Below are positions 43,451-52,471 of a stretch of DNA of 55,822 nt, piece by piece. The stretch comes from Bacteroidota bacterium. GTDB lineage: Bacteria; Bacteroidota; Bacteroidia; Bacteroidales; WCHB1-69. The number at the start of each line of letters is the position of its first letter. Position 1 is the first letter of the stretch. Below the pieces are notes generated by a model. It was not told the origin of the DNA. It ran no database searches and saw only the letters and a list, made by a program, of their open reading frames with translations. Location: the NCBI GenBank assembly GCA_009786185.1, contig WQTS01000134.1, forward strand, positions 1 through 55,822, in the 5' to 3' direction. The position numbers and the translations under genes were made by a program.

Positions 43451-44263
43451 ATGAAATCAATCTGTTTAAACCAAAAATTAATCTCTTTAAATACTCCAAT
43501 TATCATGGGAATCCTCAATATTACCGAGGATTCCTTTTTTGATGGAGGTAGTTATGTTTCAGAAACTGCTGTTTTAAAACGTGTGGAACAAATGGTGGAA
43601 GAAGGGGCAAGCATTATAGACTTGGGTGCGGTTTCTACTCGACCCAATGCTATTGATATAGATGAAAATCAGGAGCTTAAAGCAATTAAAAAACATCTAC
43701 GCCTTATCCTTTCGCATTTTCCGGAGTTGCACATTTCGGTGGATACATTTCGAGCGCATGTAGCAGATATGGCAATTCAAGAGGGTGCAGCCCTAATTAA
43801 CGATGTTTCGGGCGGCGCCGATCCGGTGATGTTTGATGTAGTTGGCAAACATCAAGTACCCTACATATTAACTCACAATAATCGTTCCGCTCCTCTTTCA
43901 ACAAAAGAACTGATTTCCAATATGCTTTCGTTTTTTGGAAATAATATAGAAAAACTTATTCTAAAAGGAGTTAAAGATATTATAATTGACCCCGGATTTG
44001 GATTTGGTAAAACAGTAGAACAGAATTATTATTTAATAAAACATCTTGAAACTTTCTCCATATTAAATTTTCCTATTTTAGTAGGAATTTCAAGGAAATC
44101 TATGATTCAACACGTTTTAAAAACATCACCTGCGGAATCATTATGCGGAACTATTGCATTAAATACAATTTCTCTTTACAAAGGGACTTCCATTTTGCGC
44201 GTACATGATGTAAAACAGTGCGCTGAAGCTACACAAATATTTAACGTATTGCATTCATTATGA
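43451..44263 (+). CDS. folP: Dihydropteroate synthase
   Basis: Joins p-aminobenzoate to the pterin diphosphate in folate synthesis. The 270-residue protein has the signature MGILNITEDSFFDGG, then EEGASIIDLGAVSTRPNA, ISVDTFRAHVADMAI, LINDVSGGADPVMFD, IIIDPGFGFGKTVEQNY and PILVGISRKSMIQ, and ends with LRVHDVKQCAEATQIF. All pterin and phosphate-binding motifs are in place. It stands apart from folA (14990) and from cdaA. Confidence 0.95.
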   Translation: MKSICLNQKLISLNTPIIMGILNITEDSFFDGGSYVSETAVLKRVEQMVEEGASIIDLGAVSTRPNAIDIDENQELKAIKKHLRLILSHFPELHISVDTFRAHVADMAIQEGAALINDVSGGADPVMFDVVGKHQVPYILTHNNRSAPLSTKELISNMLSFFGNNIEKLILKGVKDIIIDPGFGFGKTVEQNYYLIKHLETFSILNFPILVGISRKSMIQHVLKTSPAESLCGTIALNTISLYKGTSILRVHDVKQCAEATQIFNVLHSL

Positions 44264-44334
44264 ACGACATGGAAAATGCTTTAACTTTAATAGTTAAAAA
44301 AACTTAAACTCATTACTTTAAACACTTTATTATA

Positions 44335-44342
44335 TACTTTTG
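44335..44342 (+). promoter_or_regulatory. -7 box of the Cys/Lys-rich lipoprotein gene
   Basis: TACTTTTG followed by CCCC, about 48 bases before the ATG at 44391. Confidence 0.45.
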
Positions 44343-44390
44343 CCCCGCTTATTGTTAGAACATTTATTTATTAATTTAAACCATTTTATT

Positions 44391-44858
44391 ATGAAAAAAC
44401 TTATGATGTTATTGGCCATTGCTGGCCTAATTTTTGTTTCTTGCGGAGGAACTAAAACTGAACAAGCAGTTGAAGTTATTGAAGAAACTTGTGCATTAAC
44501 TCCTGAACAAACAGCGATGTTTGAAAATTGGGAAAACTGGGAAAACCTAACCTTAGAAGAGCGTGAAACTCTTGTAAGTGAAATGAAAGCTTTTTTAGAT
44601 GCATGCAAAGCTAAATGTGAAGAGAAAAAAGAGTGTGGCGAAAAGAAAGAAATGTGTCCTGAAAAAGAAGCTAAATGCGCTGAGTACAAAGCTAAATGGG
44701 AAGCTTTTGAAGAACTTGAGTTAGACGTTAAAAAAGAAATTCTTGATCTAAAACTTCAACACATGGCAAACAAATGCAAAGATAAAGAAGGTTGCTGCAA
44801 AGGAGAAAAAGAAGGTTGCTGCAAAAAAGAAGGTAAAGAAGCTTGCGGAAAAGAATAA
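44391..44858 (+). CDS. Small Cys/Lys/Glu-rich lipoprotein
   Basis: A 155-residue lipoprotein from the ATG at 44391 (MKKLMMLLAIAGLIFVSCGG, lipobox FVS-C). The mature part is highly charged, with a helical middle (EELELDVKKEILDLKLQHMA) and repeated cysteines in CKAKCEEKKECGEKKEMCP, EAKCAEYKAKW and two near-identical EGCCK units before the end (KEACGKE). The spacing suggests metal binding (CC and CxxxC pairs), but this is inference. It has its own promoter and a strong terminator, so it is a monocistronic, probably well-expressed gene. No family recognised. Confidence 0.75.
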   Translation: MKKLMMLLAIAGLIFVSCGGTKTEQAVEVIEETCALTPEQTAMFENWENWENLTLEERETLVSEMKAFLDACKAKCEEKKECGEKKEMCPEKEAKCAEYKAKWEAFEELELDVKKEILDLKLQHMANKCKDKEGCCKGEKEGCCKKEGKEACGKE

Positions 44859-44885
44859 TTTTATCAAATATTCCTCAAAAACAAG

Positions 44886-44915
44886 GGCTGCCTTTAGTTA
44901 AGGCAGCCTTTTTTT
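44886..44915 (+). terminator. Rho-independent terminator after the Cys-rich lipoprotein
   Basis: Perfect 9-bp stem GGCTGCCTT / AAGGCAGCC with a 5-base loop, followed by T7. Confidence 0.9.
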
Positions 44916-44965
44916 GTTTAAAGCAATAAAATGTTTACTTTGAATCAGCTCTAATATTCTGAAAA

Positions 44966-45127
44966 TTAATTGTTTACAACCACTATTTTTCCAATGGGAG
45001 TATTCACAAATTGAAGTGATTTTGAGTAACTCATCAATGTTTCAATCAGTGCGCGGCTCGGAGCTTGATTCAAATTTAGCTTGGATTTTTTTTTGGAGAG
45101 CGTTAATTCTTTATTCATAGGCGTCAT
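44966..45127 (-). CDS. Small protein of 53 residues downstream of the sigma factor
   Basis: Reads MTPMNKELTLSKKKSKLNLN then QAPSRALIETLMSYSKSLQF and VNTPIGKIVVVNN. It starts 78 bases after the sigma-factor stop, on the same strand. The layout (basic N-terminus, Q-P-S-x-x-LIETLMxYSKSLxF helix, short hydrophobic end VGKIVVN-like) resembles small conserved proteins encoded beside ECF sigma genes in Bacteroidales, as I recall them. Too short for a domain call; a second ATG at 45118 is possible. It may be a modulator of the sigma factor, but this is speculation. Confidence 0.55.
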   Translation of the reverse strand: MTPMNKELTLSKKKSKLNLNQAPSRALIETLMSYSKSLQFVNTPIGKIVVVNN

Positions 45128-45204
45128 GATTCGTTTTCAATATATCAAAAACGCCTGCAAAAATGAAATATTGCAAAGCAATAAAAATAAATTCTATTTA
45201 TTGA

Positions 45205-45786
45205 TTATGAAATGATTACATTTTTCTCTTTAATCAATTTTCTAAGATTAATCAAGGCATATCGCATTCTTCCCAATGCGGTGTTAATGCTTACGCCGGT
45301 GATTTCGGCAATATCTTTAAAGCTAACGTCATCATAAATGCGCATTTCTAATACTTCACGTTGTTCTTCGGGCAGATATTGCACTAAGTTTTTTACATCG
45401 CTATAAATTTGTTCTGTGATAATTTTTTGTTCAACAGAAGGATCGGTTCCGTTTAAAACATCAAAAATATTGAAATCGCTGTTGGATTCAAAAACAGGCA
45501 TGCGTTGCACTTTCCGGTAATAATCAATTTTAAGGTTGTTGGCAATACGCATCACCCATTGTAAAAACTTTCCTTCTTCCTTATAATTGTCGGATTTAAG
45601 CGTATTAATTACCTTAATAAAGGTGTCTTGAAAAATATCCTCCGCTAATTCACGATTTTTAACTGACATAAGGATGTACGAAAAAACCTTTTTTTGATGT
45701 CTGCTGATTAATTGTTTGAGGGCACCCTCATCACCTGCAACATAACGAGTAATTAACTCATTGTCGGATAACACGATCGATTTCAT
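45205..45786 (-). CDS. RNA polymerase sigma factor, ECF subfamily
   Basis: A 193-residue sigma-70 family protein from the ATG at 45786 (another at 45792). Region 2 is LISRHQKKVFSYILMSVKNR then ELAEDIFQDTFIKVI and FLQWVMRIANNLKIDYYRK (-10 recognition); region 4 is YLPEEQREVLEMRIYDDVSF then KDIAEITGVSINTALGRMRY. Regions 1 and 3 are missing, as in ECF factors. No anti-sigma gene is adjacent on either side; a 53-residue ORF follows. The 250-base gap upstream contains a terminator of the AMP nucleosidase gene. Confidence 0.92.
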   Translation of the reverse strand: MKSIVLSDNELITRYVAGDEGALKQLISRHQKKVFSYILMSVKNRELAEDIFQDTFIKVINTLKSDNYKEEGKFLQWVMRIANNLKIDYYRKVQRMPVFESNSDFNIFDVLNGTDPSVEQKIITEQIYSDVKNLVQYLPEEQREVLEMRIYDDVSFKDIAEITGVSINTALGRMRYALINLRKLIKEKNVIIS

Positions 45787-45967
45787 AAGCATTCTTTTTG
45801 TTCCTAAATTAAAAAAAGTAGAAATTTATCCGATAATGTTCCTCCTATTTATTTTGGGTTAATTATGTCGCCGCAAATATATAACAACTTTAATGCCAAA
45901 CTTAATATTTCGTAAAAAAAAGGCTCAAATAATCATATTTCATTTATTCCCAGTAAAATAAAATTTT

Positions 45968-45993
45968 AAAAAAACCTGACAAAACAGGTTTTT
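45968..45993 (-). terminator. Terminator of the AMP nucleosidase transcript
   Basis: Stem AAAACCTG / CAGGTTTT at 45971-45978 / 45985-45992; on the minus strand it is followed by a T run. Confidence 0.75.
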
Positions 45994-46046
45994 AATTAAA
46001 AAATGAGCATAATTATAATATTCTTTGATGTAACTTTTTGTCAAAA

Positions 46047-46829
46047 TTACTCGTAATAATCGAATTTTAGGTGTTTTATCGTCATCCCTTTATTGATTAA
46101 TTGACGCAACGAATCAATGCCGATTTTAAGGTGTTCTAAAGAGAATTGTTCGGTAACCAACTTGTCGCTTATTTCTGTTTTGATGCCATCCGGAAGCATG
46201 GGTTGGTCGGAAATCATGAGTAGCGCGCCTGTGGGAATTCTGTTATAAAATCCTACGGAAAAGAGCGTTGCTGTTTCCATATCTATGGCGGTAGCTCTTA
46301 TGGTTCTTAAATATTCTTTAAACTTTTCATCGTGTTCCCACAATCTGCGGTTCGTGGTATAAACCGTGCCTGTCCAATAGTCTTTATTATAGTCTCTTAT
46401 AGTAGAAGATATGGCTTTTTGCAGATTAAATGCAGGCAATGCAGGCACCTCCGGCGGAAAGTAGTCGTTAGAAGCTCCATCGCCCCTTATGGCAGCAATA
46501 GGAAGTAGCAGGTCGCCCAAATTGATGTAATTTTTAAGACCGCCCGTTTTTCCGAGAAAAAGTACGGCTTTGGGCTTCACGGCGGTCAGCAAATCCATTA
46601 CTGTGGCAGCCATGGCGCTTCCCATGGAGAAATTAATGATGGTAATACCGTCTTTGGTAGCGCTTTGCATGGGATTGTCAATGCCCATGATTTCTGCATT
46701 CATAATTTCTGCAAAATTGGTAATATAATTTTTGAAATTGGTAAGAATGATATATTTACCAAAATCGGGCAAAGCCGTTCCCGTATACCGGGGAAGCCAA
46801 TTTTCTGCAATTTCAATTTTTGTGTGCAT
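46047..46829 (-). CDS. amn: AMP nucleosidase
   Basis: Splits AMP into adenine and ribose 5-phosphate. This is the short 260-residue form common in Bacteroidota, consisting of the phosphorylase-like domain. Visible elements are IINFSMGSAMAATVMDLL, VLFLGKTGGLKNYINLGDLL, LPIAAIRGDGASNDYFPPEV, AIDMETATLFSVGF and LMISDQPMLPDGIKTE. It begins 5 bases after the stop of the zinc peptidase gene, so the two are co-transcribed, with a terminator after amn. Confidence 0.94.
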   Translation of the reverse strand: MHTKIEIAENWLPRYTGTALPDFGKYIILTNFKNYITNFAEIMNAEIMGIDNPMQSATKDGITIINFSMGSAMAATVMDLLTAVKPKAVLFLGKTGGLKNYINLGDLLLPIAAIRGDGASNDYFPPEVPALPAFNLQKAISSTIRDYNKDYWTGTVYTTNRRLWEHDEKFKEYLRTIRATAIDMETATLFSVGFYNRIPTGALLMISDQPMLPDGIKTEISDKLVTEQFSLEHLKIGIDSLRQLINKGMTIKHLKFDYYE

Positions 46830-46834
46830 AAAAA

Positions 46835-48898
46835 CTATTTTTTTCGTGTCTTCTTTGTTGCTTTCATGGCTTCATTAACTCTGTTAATAGCTGTTTGAGT
46901 ATTTGCTAAAAGCTCAGTAGTGTTAATTTGATTGCCTACGGCGCGCTCCATCCAAAGCTTGGGCGTTAATCCTCCCATAGCAAACATCCTGGTAACCTCA
47001 TCTCCGAGATTTTTGCCTTCTAAATAATTGCCAATTTGAAATTCAATAACATGTCCAATGGGATAAGCCGACAAATACAACGGCGTTTTAATCATGTGAG
47101 AATAAATGGCTAAAATGGGTTGGTCAGATATGCCAAAAACAGGCGCATAATATTGATTCCAAACCTCTTTTGCAATTCTTATTACTGCTTCTTTTAATTC
47201 TCTTGCATTGGTATTGGGATTTTGGTACATCCATTGCCACACTCTAATATCTACTAAAGAAACGCCCATAATTTCATAAGTTCCCCAAAAAATATCAAGC
47301 GTATTCAAATAATTTATCAGTTCATCATTATTTTCATAATCTAATAGTTCTAAATCTTTTTGTTGGAATATAAACGCCAATGCTTCGGTAAAAGCAGTGT
47401 TTGGCACACCTCTTAAGAAATAATTAGGCACATCGTGCAACGAAATGGTTTGTTCCACATTATGTCCAAATTCGTGAATTCCAATATTATATCCTTTATA
47501 ATCCAGTCCATCTACGAAACGGGTACGCAACATGGATTTATCGGTTTTCATCTCTGCGCCCCACGCATGCCCTGCACCCACCGATGGATCTACTTGAATA
47601 TATTTGCAAATTTCGTTCGCTTTTTCAGGAGTGAAGCCCAATTTTACCAAAATATTGGGCAAATCATTTTGAAATGCAGCAACGGTAGGATATCTTGCAT
47701 GAACATCTTTATTTAACTGTTCCTGATCAATAGAGCTTCTCGTTTTAAATCCATCGTACCAAATATCAAAAGGTTGCAATTTTCTTCCTAATCTTTTAGA
47801 GATAATTTCCGCTACTTGCTTTACTTGCGGTGCGCTAACTAAGGAGATAAAAAGCTTTTCTACGTCGGCAAGTTTCATTTCCAATTCGCTTTCAAATCTT
47901 CTTGTAAGGTAAGTGCTATTTCCTGTGTAATACTTATCGGTAGCGCTTACCGCTTTAAAGAGATTGAGTAAGTGTTGGTATCTTGTATCAGGTTCAGGAG
48001 TGGTTCCAATCTCAACTATATTTTGCAAATATGCTTTGTTTGAAATTGGTTTCCAGGTATAGCCATCTACCTGCTCCATTATTTCAGTTGGAATGGACTG
48101 ATCAATAATGGCTTTCATGATGCCGTATATTATGTGTTGTTTTATGAGTCCATTTTCGGCATCGGCGTAAGCGGCTTTAATCTCATCGCGAAGCCCCCAG
48201 TGAGAGATCAATTTTGTTCCGGATGCCCAATAGTGGTTATTACCCTGACCTGTAACTAACCACATTGGGATATTATAATTTGCAATATAATTTTCTGCAT
48301 TAGCAGCAGCAATGGCAATGTTTTTTTGCAGATCTGCCGGTACACGAGAGTAAAAGTAATCGCCTAAGCGCACGTACCCCCAATGAAGATCGCTCCATTT
48401 TTCCCCATTGTCTTCTTTCTCATTCAGCGTAAAATAAGGAAAATTCAATGCTACGATAAAAGCAATTTTATTGGCAAACATGTCGTCTGAAAAATGAGCA
48501 TTCACATTATAAGCCGCAAACAGTTCGTCAATAGGCAGCGACTCATATCCTGCTACGTGCACAGGGCGCAATAGTTCAATGGCAATTCGATTATTATGTC
48601 CCAAAATAGTTTCAAAATTATTTGCCAAACGATAAAAAAGTCGCTCTTTCTCTTCAGGAGTTCTGATAAAATTTTCTACACAAAAATTATAAAAATCTGT
48701 TTCGGTGCCGTCTTTCTCATTCCACAGCATTGCTATTTGACTTACTCCTCTTTGTATTAATTCTTTAGGAATTTTACTATTTTGAGAAAGCGTTTGAATT
48801 GCTTTATTTTTTGTAGCATCGGAAATGTGTTTCGCATGCAATGTAAGAAAATGTGTCATAAAAATGATAAAAAAGAAAATAGATAAAAATTTTTTCAT
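46835..48898 (-). CDS. Secreted zinc metallopeptidase (HEXXH, M3-like)
   Basis: A 687-residue protein with signal peptide MKKFLSIFFFIIFMTHFLTL. The zinc site is IGIHEFGHNVEQTISLHDVP, an HEFGH motif, and the third ligand is likely the Glu in NTAFTEALAFIFQQ, about 35 residues later, as in gluzincins such as family M3. The region before it (QVDPSVGAGHAWGAEMKTDK) is conserved-looking and may bind substrate. Long helical segments (YLTRRFESELEMKLADVEKL) surround the site. Probably a periplasmic peptidase; family is inferred from motif and architecture, not from a search. Confidence 0.78.
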   Translation of the reverse strand: MKKFLSIFFFIIFMTHFLTLHAKHISDATKNKAIQTLSQNSKIPKELIQRGVSQIAMLWNEKDGTETDFYNFCVENFIRTPEEKERLFYRLANNFETILGHNNRIAIELLRPVHVAGYESLPIDELFAAYNVNAHFSDDMFANKIAFIVALNFPYFTLNEKEDNGEKWSDLHWGYVRLGDYFYSRVPADLQKNIAIAAANAENYIANYNIPMWLVTGQGNNHYWASGTKLISHWGLRDEIKAAYADAENGLIKQHIIYGIMKAIIDQSIPTEIMEQVDGYTWKPISNKAYLQNIVEIGTTPEPDTRYQHLLNLFKAVSATDKYYTGNSTYLTRRFESELEMKLADVEKLFISLVSAPQVKQVAEIISKRLGRKLQPFDIWYDGFKTRSSIDQEQLNKDVHARYPTVAAFQNDLPNILVKLGFTPEKANEICKYIQVDPSVGAGHAWGAEMKTDKSMLRTRFVDGLDYKGYNIGIHEFGHNVEQTISLHDVPNYFLRGVPNTAFTEALAFIFQQKDLELLDYENNDELINYLNTLDIFWGTYEIMGVSLVDIRVWQWMYQNPNTNARELKEAVIRIAKEVWNQYYAPVFGISDQPILAIYSHMIKTPLYLSAYPIGHVIEFQIGNYLEGKNLGDEVTRMFAMGGLTPKLWMERAVGNQINTTELLANTQTAINRVNEAMKATKKTRKK

Positions 48899-48959
48899 GT
48901 ATAGATAAATTTGATTATTAATAAAATACGTTAAAATGATATCTTTGTAAAAAAGTTAA

Positions 48960-48967
48960 CAAAGATA
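48960..48967 (-). promoter_or_regulatory. -7 box of the zinc peptidase-amn operon
   Basis: Minus-strand TATCTTTG, 62 bases upstream of the ATG. A mirror copy TATCTTTG stands on the plus strand at 48940-48947, giving a divergent arrangement 12 bases apart. Confidence 0.55.
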
Positions 48968-49004
48968 CAAGATTTTTTAAGAGTGAAGCATAAGCAAAAA
49001 AGTA

Positions 49005-49012
49005 TATTTTTG
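49005..49012 (+). promoter_or_regulatory. -7 box of tRNA-Pro
   Basis: TATTTTTG followed by TCGC, 12 bases before the mature 5' end of the tRNA. Confidence 0.6.
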
Positions 49013-49024
49013 TCGCCTTAAAAT

Positions 49025-49098
49025 CGGGGTGTGGCGCAGTTGGCTAGCGTACTTGCATGGGGTGCAAGTGGTCGGAAGTTCGAGTCTTCTCACCCCGA
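49025..49098 (+). tRNA. tRNA-Pro, anticodon GGG
   Basis: The acceptor stem CGGGGTG / CACCCCG is perfect (7 bp) with the C1-G72 pair typical of bacterial proline tRNAs. The D stem is GCGC / GCGT, the anticodon stem CTTGC / GCAAG has loop ATGGGGT, so the anticodon is GGG at 49059-49061 (reads CCC and CCU). The T arm is GGAAG-TTCGAGT-CTTCT. The discriminator base is A; CCA is not encoded. A T run follows directly. Confidence 0.95.
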
Positions 49099-49245
49099 CT
49101 TTTTTTATCAAAAAATCACAATTTTTCTATCCATCTGTGTATAATAAACAGAGTTTTATACATATCTTGAAAATAAAAACTTCAAAATAGTGTTACAATA
49201 AATATTTTTTCTATTCTTGCAAAATTAAATCATCCTGAAAAAATT

Positions 49246-50820
49246 ATGTATCGCTCCTATTTGTTATTGCTGTTCGTTTTTTTATTCTCTCATTTTGTTA
49301 CAAATGCGCAAGAGAATGACTTAACATTAAAAAGCGTTTCCGTAGATACGGCTTCACAAAAAATTACACTTACATGGCTTTATAACAGTAATGCAGATAG
49401 CGTAACCATCTATAAATGCACCAATAATTGCGATAATCAAAACAATTATCATGAGTTTGATAAAGTTAAAATGGATACGGATACTTTAAGATGGATAGAT
49501 GAAAATGCAAATTTGGCAATTCGTAATCATTATTCTATAGGATGGCTTAACAGTGGAAAAACAGCACCCAAAAATAATATGGTTTTAAAAGCCGATGCGG
49601 CTGTTAACGGTTGCTTTAATGTAGTTTTACTTTCATGGAATCCGTATATTCAGTATGCTGAATTTTCATGGAATCCGAGCGCTGTTAACAGAATGGACAC
49701 ATTGGATTATTACATATTTTATAAAAGAAAAAATATGGATACCTCTTTTATTCTTTTGGATTCTATCATGGGAACACATTCCGGAAATACTGATCCGGTA
49801 ACAGAAATACGTTATGAGACTCCATATTTAAAAAATGACACATTGTATGAATTTGTAATTCAGGCTATTGGCAGAATGGACACGGCGCGTTCTTTTTCAA
49901 ATATCGTAACCTATACCACCGGATTTGAAATAGATACTCTTGTTCCCGTAACCATTACTTGCATATCCGTATTAGAAGATAAATATATCGAAATTGATGT
50001 AATAACCGATAATTTTCCCGAACCTTTTCAAAAATTATACTTATTAAGAGCTCATCCCGGGAAGGAAGTTTGGGCAAAAGATTCTTTGTCTTTTAAAGTA
50101 ATTGATTCATTAGAATATAGCACAACAAATGCGTATCGTTTTACAGATGAAGATATAAATGTAAAAGCAGGGCTTTATTATTATATGGTGGTAGCCGATA
50201 ATAGATGTAAAACTAACGATACTTCAAATGTTCTCACCAATATTTATTTACATGGAAAACGTATGGAGAAATATACGGATAGCATTTATTTTTCTCATGT
50301 AAGCATACCTTTTAATCCTGAATTGTACGATTTGTTTCGTGTGGTGTATAGTAGAAATATTCTAATTACAAGCGGGTTAACCATGATAGGTGAGAATAAC
50401 AGCGCTTATGTAAATGTTGAACCTTTTATGCATGACGGCGCTGCAATTAAGTATCAAGTAGAATCGGAAAATAATTGTTATTCAAATACTTTAACGATAG
50501 AGCACGAACCACACGTTATATTTCCTAATGCCTTTTATCCGCAAAGTGCGAACATTGAAAATACAACTTTTTACCCCATACTTCAATTCCCATCAGAAGA
50601 TGATTATTTGTTTATTGTTTATAACCGCTGGGGGCAAGAGCTTTATCGTTCAACACTCCCACCTGTTTATGGCGATTATGAAAACCCGCAAGGTCGCTGG
50701 GACGGTACTTTTCGAGGGGAACCTTGCCCTTCGGGAATTTATGCGTTTAGAATATCTTACAGTTTCAACGAAAGGTCAGGAAAGTATTCTCATACCGGAT
50801 CGGTGATACTGGTGCGGTAA
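49246..50820 (+). CDS. T9SS-exported protein with fibronectin-like repeats and gliding-motility C-terminal domain
   Basis: A 524-residue secreted protein: signal peptide at 1-22 (LLLLFVFLFSHFVTNAQ), then repeated beta-sandwich segments of fibronectin III style (DTASQKITLTWLYNSNADSV; YIEIDVITDNFPEPFQKLYL), and from about residue 425 the gliding motility-associated C-terminal domain (type B T9SS signal): VIFPNAFYPQS, IVYNRWGQELYRS, GRWDGTFRGEPCPSGIYAF and TGSVILVR. Type B signals direct export by the T9SS, often to the surface without lipid anchor. A -7-like TATTCTTG at 49212-49219 stands 27 bases upstream. Ends 4 bases from the convergent gene. Confidence 0.88.
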   Translation: MYRSYLLLLFVFLFSHFVTNAQENDLTLKSVSVDTASQKITLTWLYNSNADSVTIYKCTNNCDNQNNYHEFDKVKMDTDTLRWIDENANLAIRNHYSIGWLNSGKTAPKNNMVLKADAAVNGCFNVVLLSWNPYIQYAEFSWNPSAVNRMDTLDYYIFYKRKNMDTSFILLDSIMGTHSGNTDPVTEIRYETPYLKNDTLYEFVIQAIGRMDTARSFSNIVTYTTGFEIDTLVPVTITCISVLEDKYIEIDVITDNFPEPFQKLYLLRAHPGKEVWAKDSLSFKVIDSLEYSTTNAYRFTDEDINVKAGLYYYMVVADNRCKTNDTSNVLTNIYLHGKRMEKYTDSIYFSHVSIPFNPELYDLFRVVYSRNILITSGLTMIGENNSAYVNVEPFMHDGAAIKYQVESENNCYSNTLTIEHEPHVIFPNAFYPQSANIENTTFYPILQFPSEDDYLFIVYNRWGQELYRSTLPPVYGDYENPQGRWDGTFRGEPCPSGIYAFRISYSFNERSGKYSHTGSVILVR

Positions 50821-50824
50821 TCGC

Positions 50825-52324
50825 TTACTCGCAAATTAATTTGTTTAAAAAGAAAACATAACGCTTCCCTTTCCCACGTTGGGTGCTTTTAATATATTGA
50901 TAGCCTGATAGCAAAAAGTTGTTGCCGTACCAATGCCGCATGGAAACATTTGAGCTATATTCCAATAGATCTGTTTTGTATGTTAAGTCAACCGGAATTG
51001 TTGCTTGCGCTCCTATTATGCGCTGCCCATCCATAAACTGCGATACAATTTCATTATTATGTACATAATAAAATAACGTGTTCCCTTCTTCATCCTGATG
51101 CAATTTTACCAAATTATAAAACGACTGTGTTAGCACATTGTTAACAGGGAAAAACCATTCATTCAACAGCAAACCTTGAACATTAAATTCTAAAATATAG
51201 GCATTTAGAAATCTAAAACCTGAAAATGTGCGGGTAGGTTGGTCATATCCGTAATGTCCGAAACCTCTATAAGAAGAAGCAGGAGAACGATATTGATATT
51301 CAGGATAAAACAGTTCGGTAATAGCAAAAATATGCCCGTTGCTTTGCATAACATGTGCACTCATCGTTAAGTTGCTTTCTTCCAAATGTTTTGTGTTTAG
51401 TTCGGAGTCTTTCGCCAACAGCGCTCCAAATGAATGTGTGTTGAGATCGGAGAGTTTGTTTTTGGCAAACTTCATAGTATATATTCCTGAATAACAGCCT
51501 TTTTGCTTTCTGTCTTTTGCATAGGAGTACCCTCCTACAATCAGCAGCGAATCTTTGCCGGTAAGCGCTATCCTAGCTGAGTTATACTGCATATCCGCAT
51601 AGAATGGAAAGGCAACGCGCTCTTTTATATTTCCGGAATAATCGGTGGTAAAAAGCTCTGCACGTGAGCCTTTTTTGTTTTTCAAAAACATGCAGAAGTA
51701 TGTTTTCTTTACCACCGGATCTACACAAAACGATTCTATGGAAGTAATCTCATCTTCCGTAAATTGTATTGCCTGTTTGGCATGTGTTTTATAATTGTAA
51801 TAAATAATTGACTTTGCTTTTTGTTCATCTACAACAATAAACAAATAATCATCTGCCACTTTTATAGAAGACAGGTAGGGAAATTTATAATTTTGTAAAT
51901 CAAAAAGCTGAAAATCCTGTGTCATTAAGTCCCACTCCAAAAGAAAATTTCTCAATGTGTCTTTTTTAAAAGCAGGTTTTTGCAAAAACAGATAAAGTTT
52001 GTTATTCGAGAAATCGGCAGCCAAATATTGGCACAAGTTAGGCAGTTTTAATTTATAAATACCGGTTTTTACAAGATTTGTATCGTAGTGAATAAAAATC
52101 CATTGCGCCGTGTCAATACTTAAAACTGCGCTTTGATAAAATACGGCAACGCCGTGCCGGTTGAGCGGAACGAACTTGTAGTCTTGTTGGTCTTTGGCGC
52201 TTTCTAACTCGATGCGAATCGGTGGATCAGTTTGGGCGAAAGCGGAAAAGCGGAAAAGCAGAAGGGAGAAAAGCGCGAAGGCAGAAAGGAGAAGAGATTT
52301 TTTTGATTGGATTGCCAAGCTCAT
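50825..52324 (-). CDS. Secreted protein of unknown function with repeat-coded signal peptide
   Basis: A 499-residue protein. The signal peptide SLLLSAFALFSLLLFRFSAF ends in AQ; its codons are GCGGAAAAGCAGAAGG-type tandem repeats (52240-52290). The mature part is rich in beta strands with blade-like phrases (DYLFIVVDEQKAKSIIYYNY; DSLLIVGGYSYAKDRKQKGC; GHIFAITELFYPEYQY), suggesting a propeller-like fold. No enzyme motif, sorting domain or lipobox is seen. It is convergent with the gliding-domain gene at 49246-50820. Function not recognised. Confidence 0.7.
   Translation of the reverse strand: MSLAIQSKKSLLLSAFALFSLLLFRFSAFAQTDPPIRIELESAKDQQDYKFVPLNRHGVAVFYQSAVLSIDTAQWIFIHYDTNLVKTGIYKLKLPNLCQYLAADFSNNKLYLFLQKPAFKKDTLRNFLLEWDLMTQDFQLFDLQNYKFPYLSSIKVADDYLFIVVDEQKAKSIIYYNYKTHAKQAIQFTEDEITSIESFCVDPVVKKTYFCMFLKNKKGSRAELFTTDYSGNIKERVAFPFYADMQYNSARIALTGKDSLLIVGGYSYAKDRKQKGCYSGIYTMKFAKNKLSDLNTHSFGALLAKDSELNTKHLEESNLTMSAHVMQSNGHIFAITELFYPEYQYRSPASSYRGFGHYGYDQPTRTFSGFRFLNAYILEFNVQGLLLNEWFFPVNNVLTQSFYNLVKLHQDEEGNTLFYYVHNNEIVSQFMDGQRIIGAQATIPVDLTYKTDLLEYSSNVSMRHWYGNNFLLSGYQYIKSTQRGKGKRYVFFLNKLICE
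52240..52290. repeat. GGAAAAGCAGAAGG-type tandem repeat coding a signal peptide
   Basis: Imperfect AAGCGGAAAAGCAGAAGGGAGA units related to 8233-8287 and 36184-36213. Read on minus they give LLSAFALFSLLLFRFSAFA. Confidence 0.7.
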
Positions 52325-52471
52325 AGTAGAAACTTAAACCTTAAATTGAAAACGCTATAATGTGGTTCTTATTATATTTTTACAGGCCCACTAAACCATT
52401 AATATTCCGCAGCTATAAAACACTCAAAAATAGCGAGTATATAAGAATCTTTACGCTTCTTTCTATTTTTT

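Noticed and set aside
49005-49098. Integration site at tRNA-Pro
   Set aside because: No integrase and no second copy of the tRNA 3' end were found within the window.
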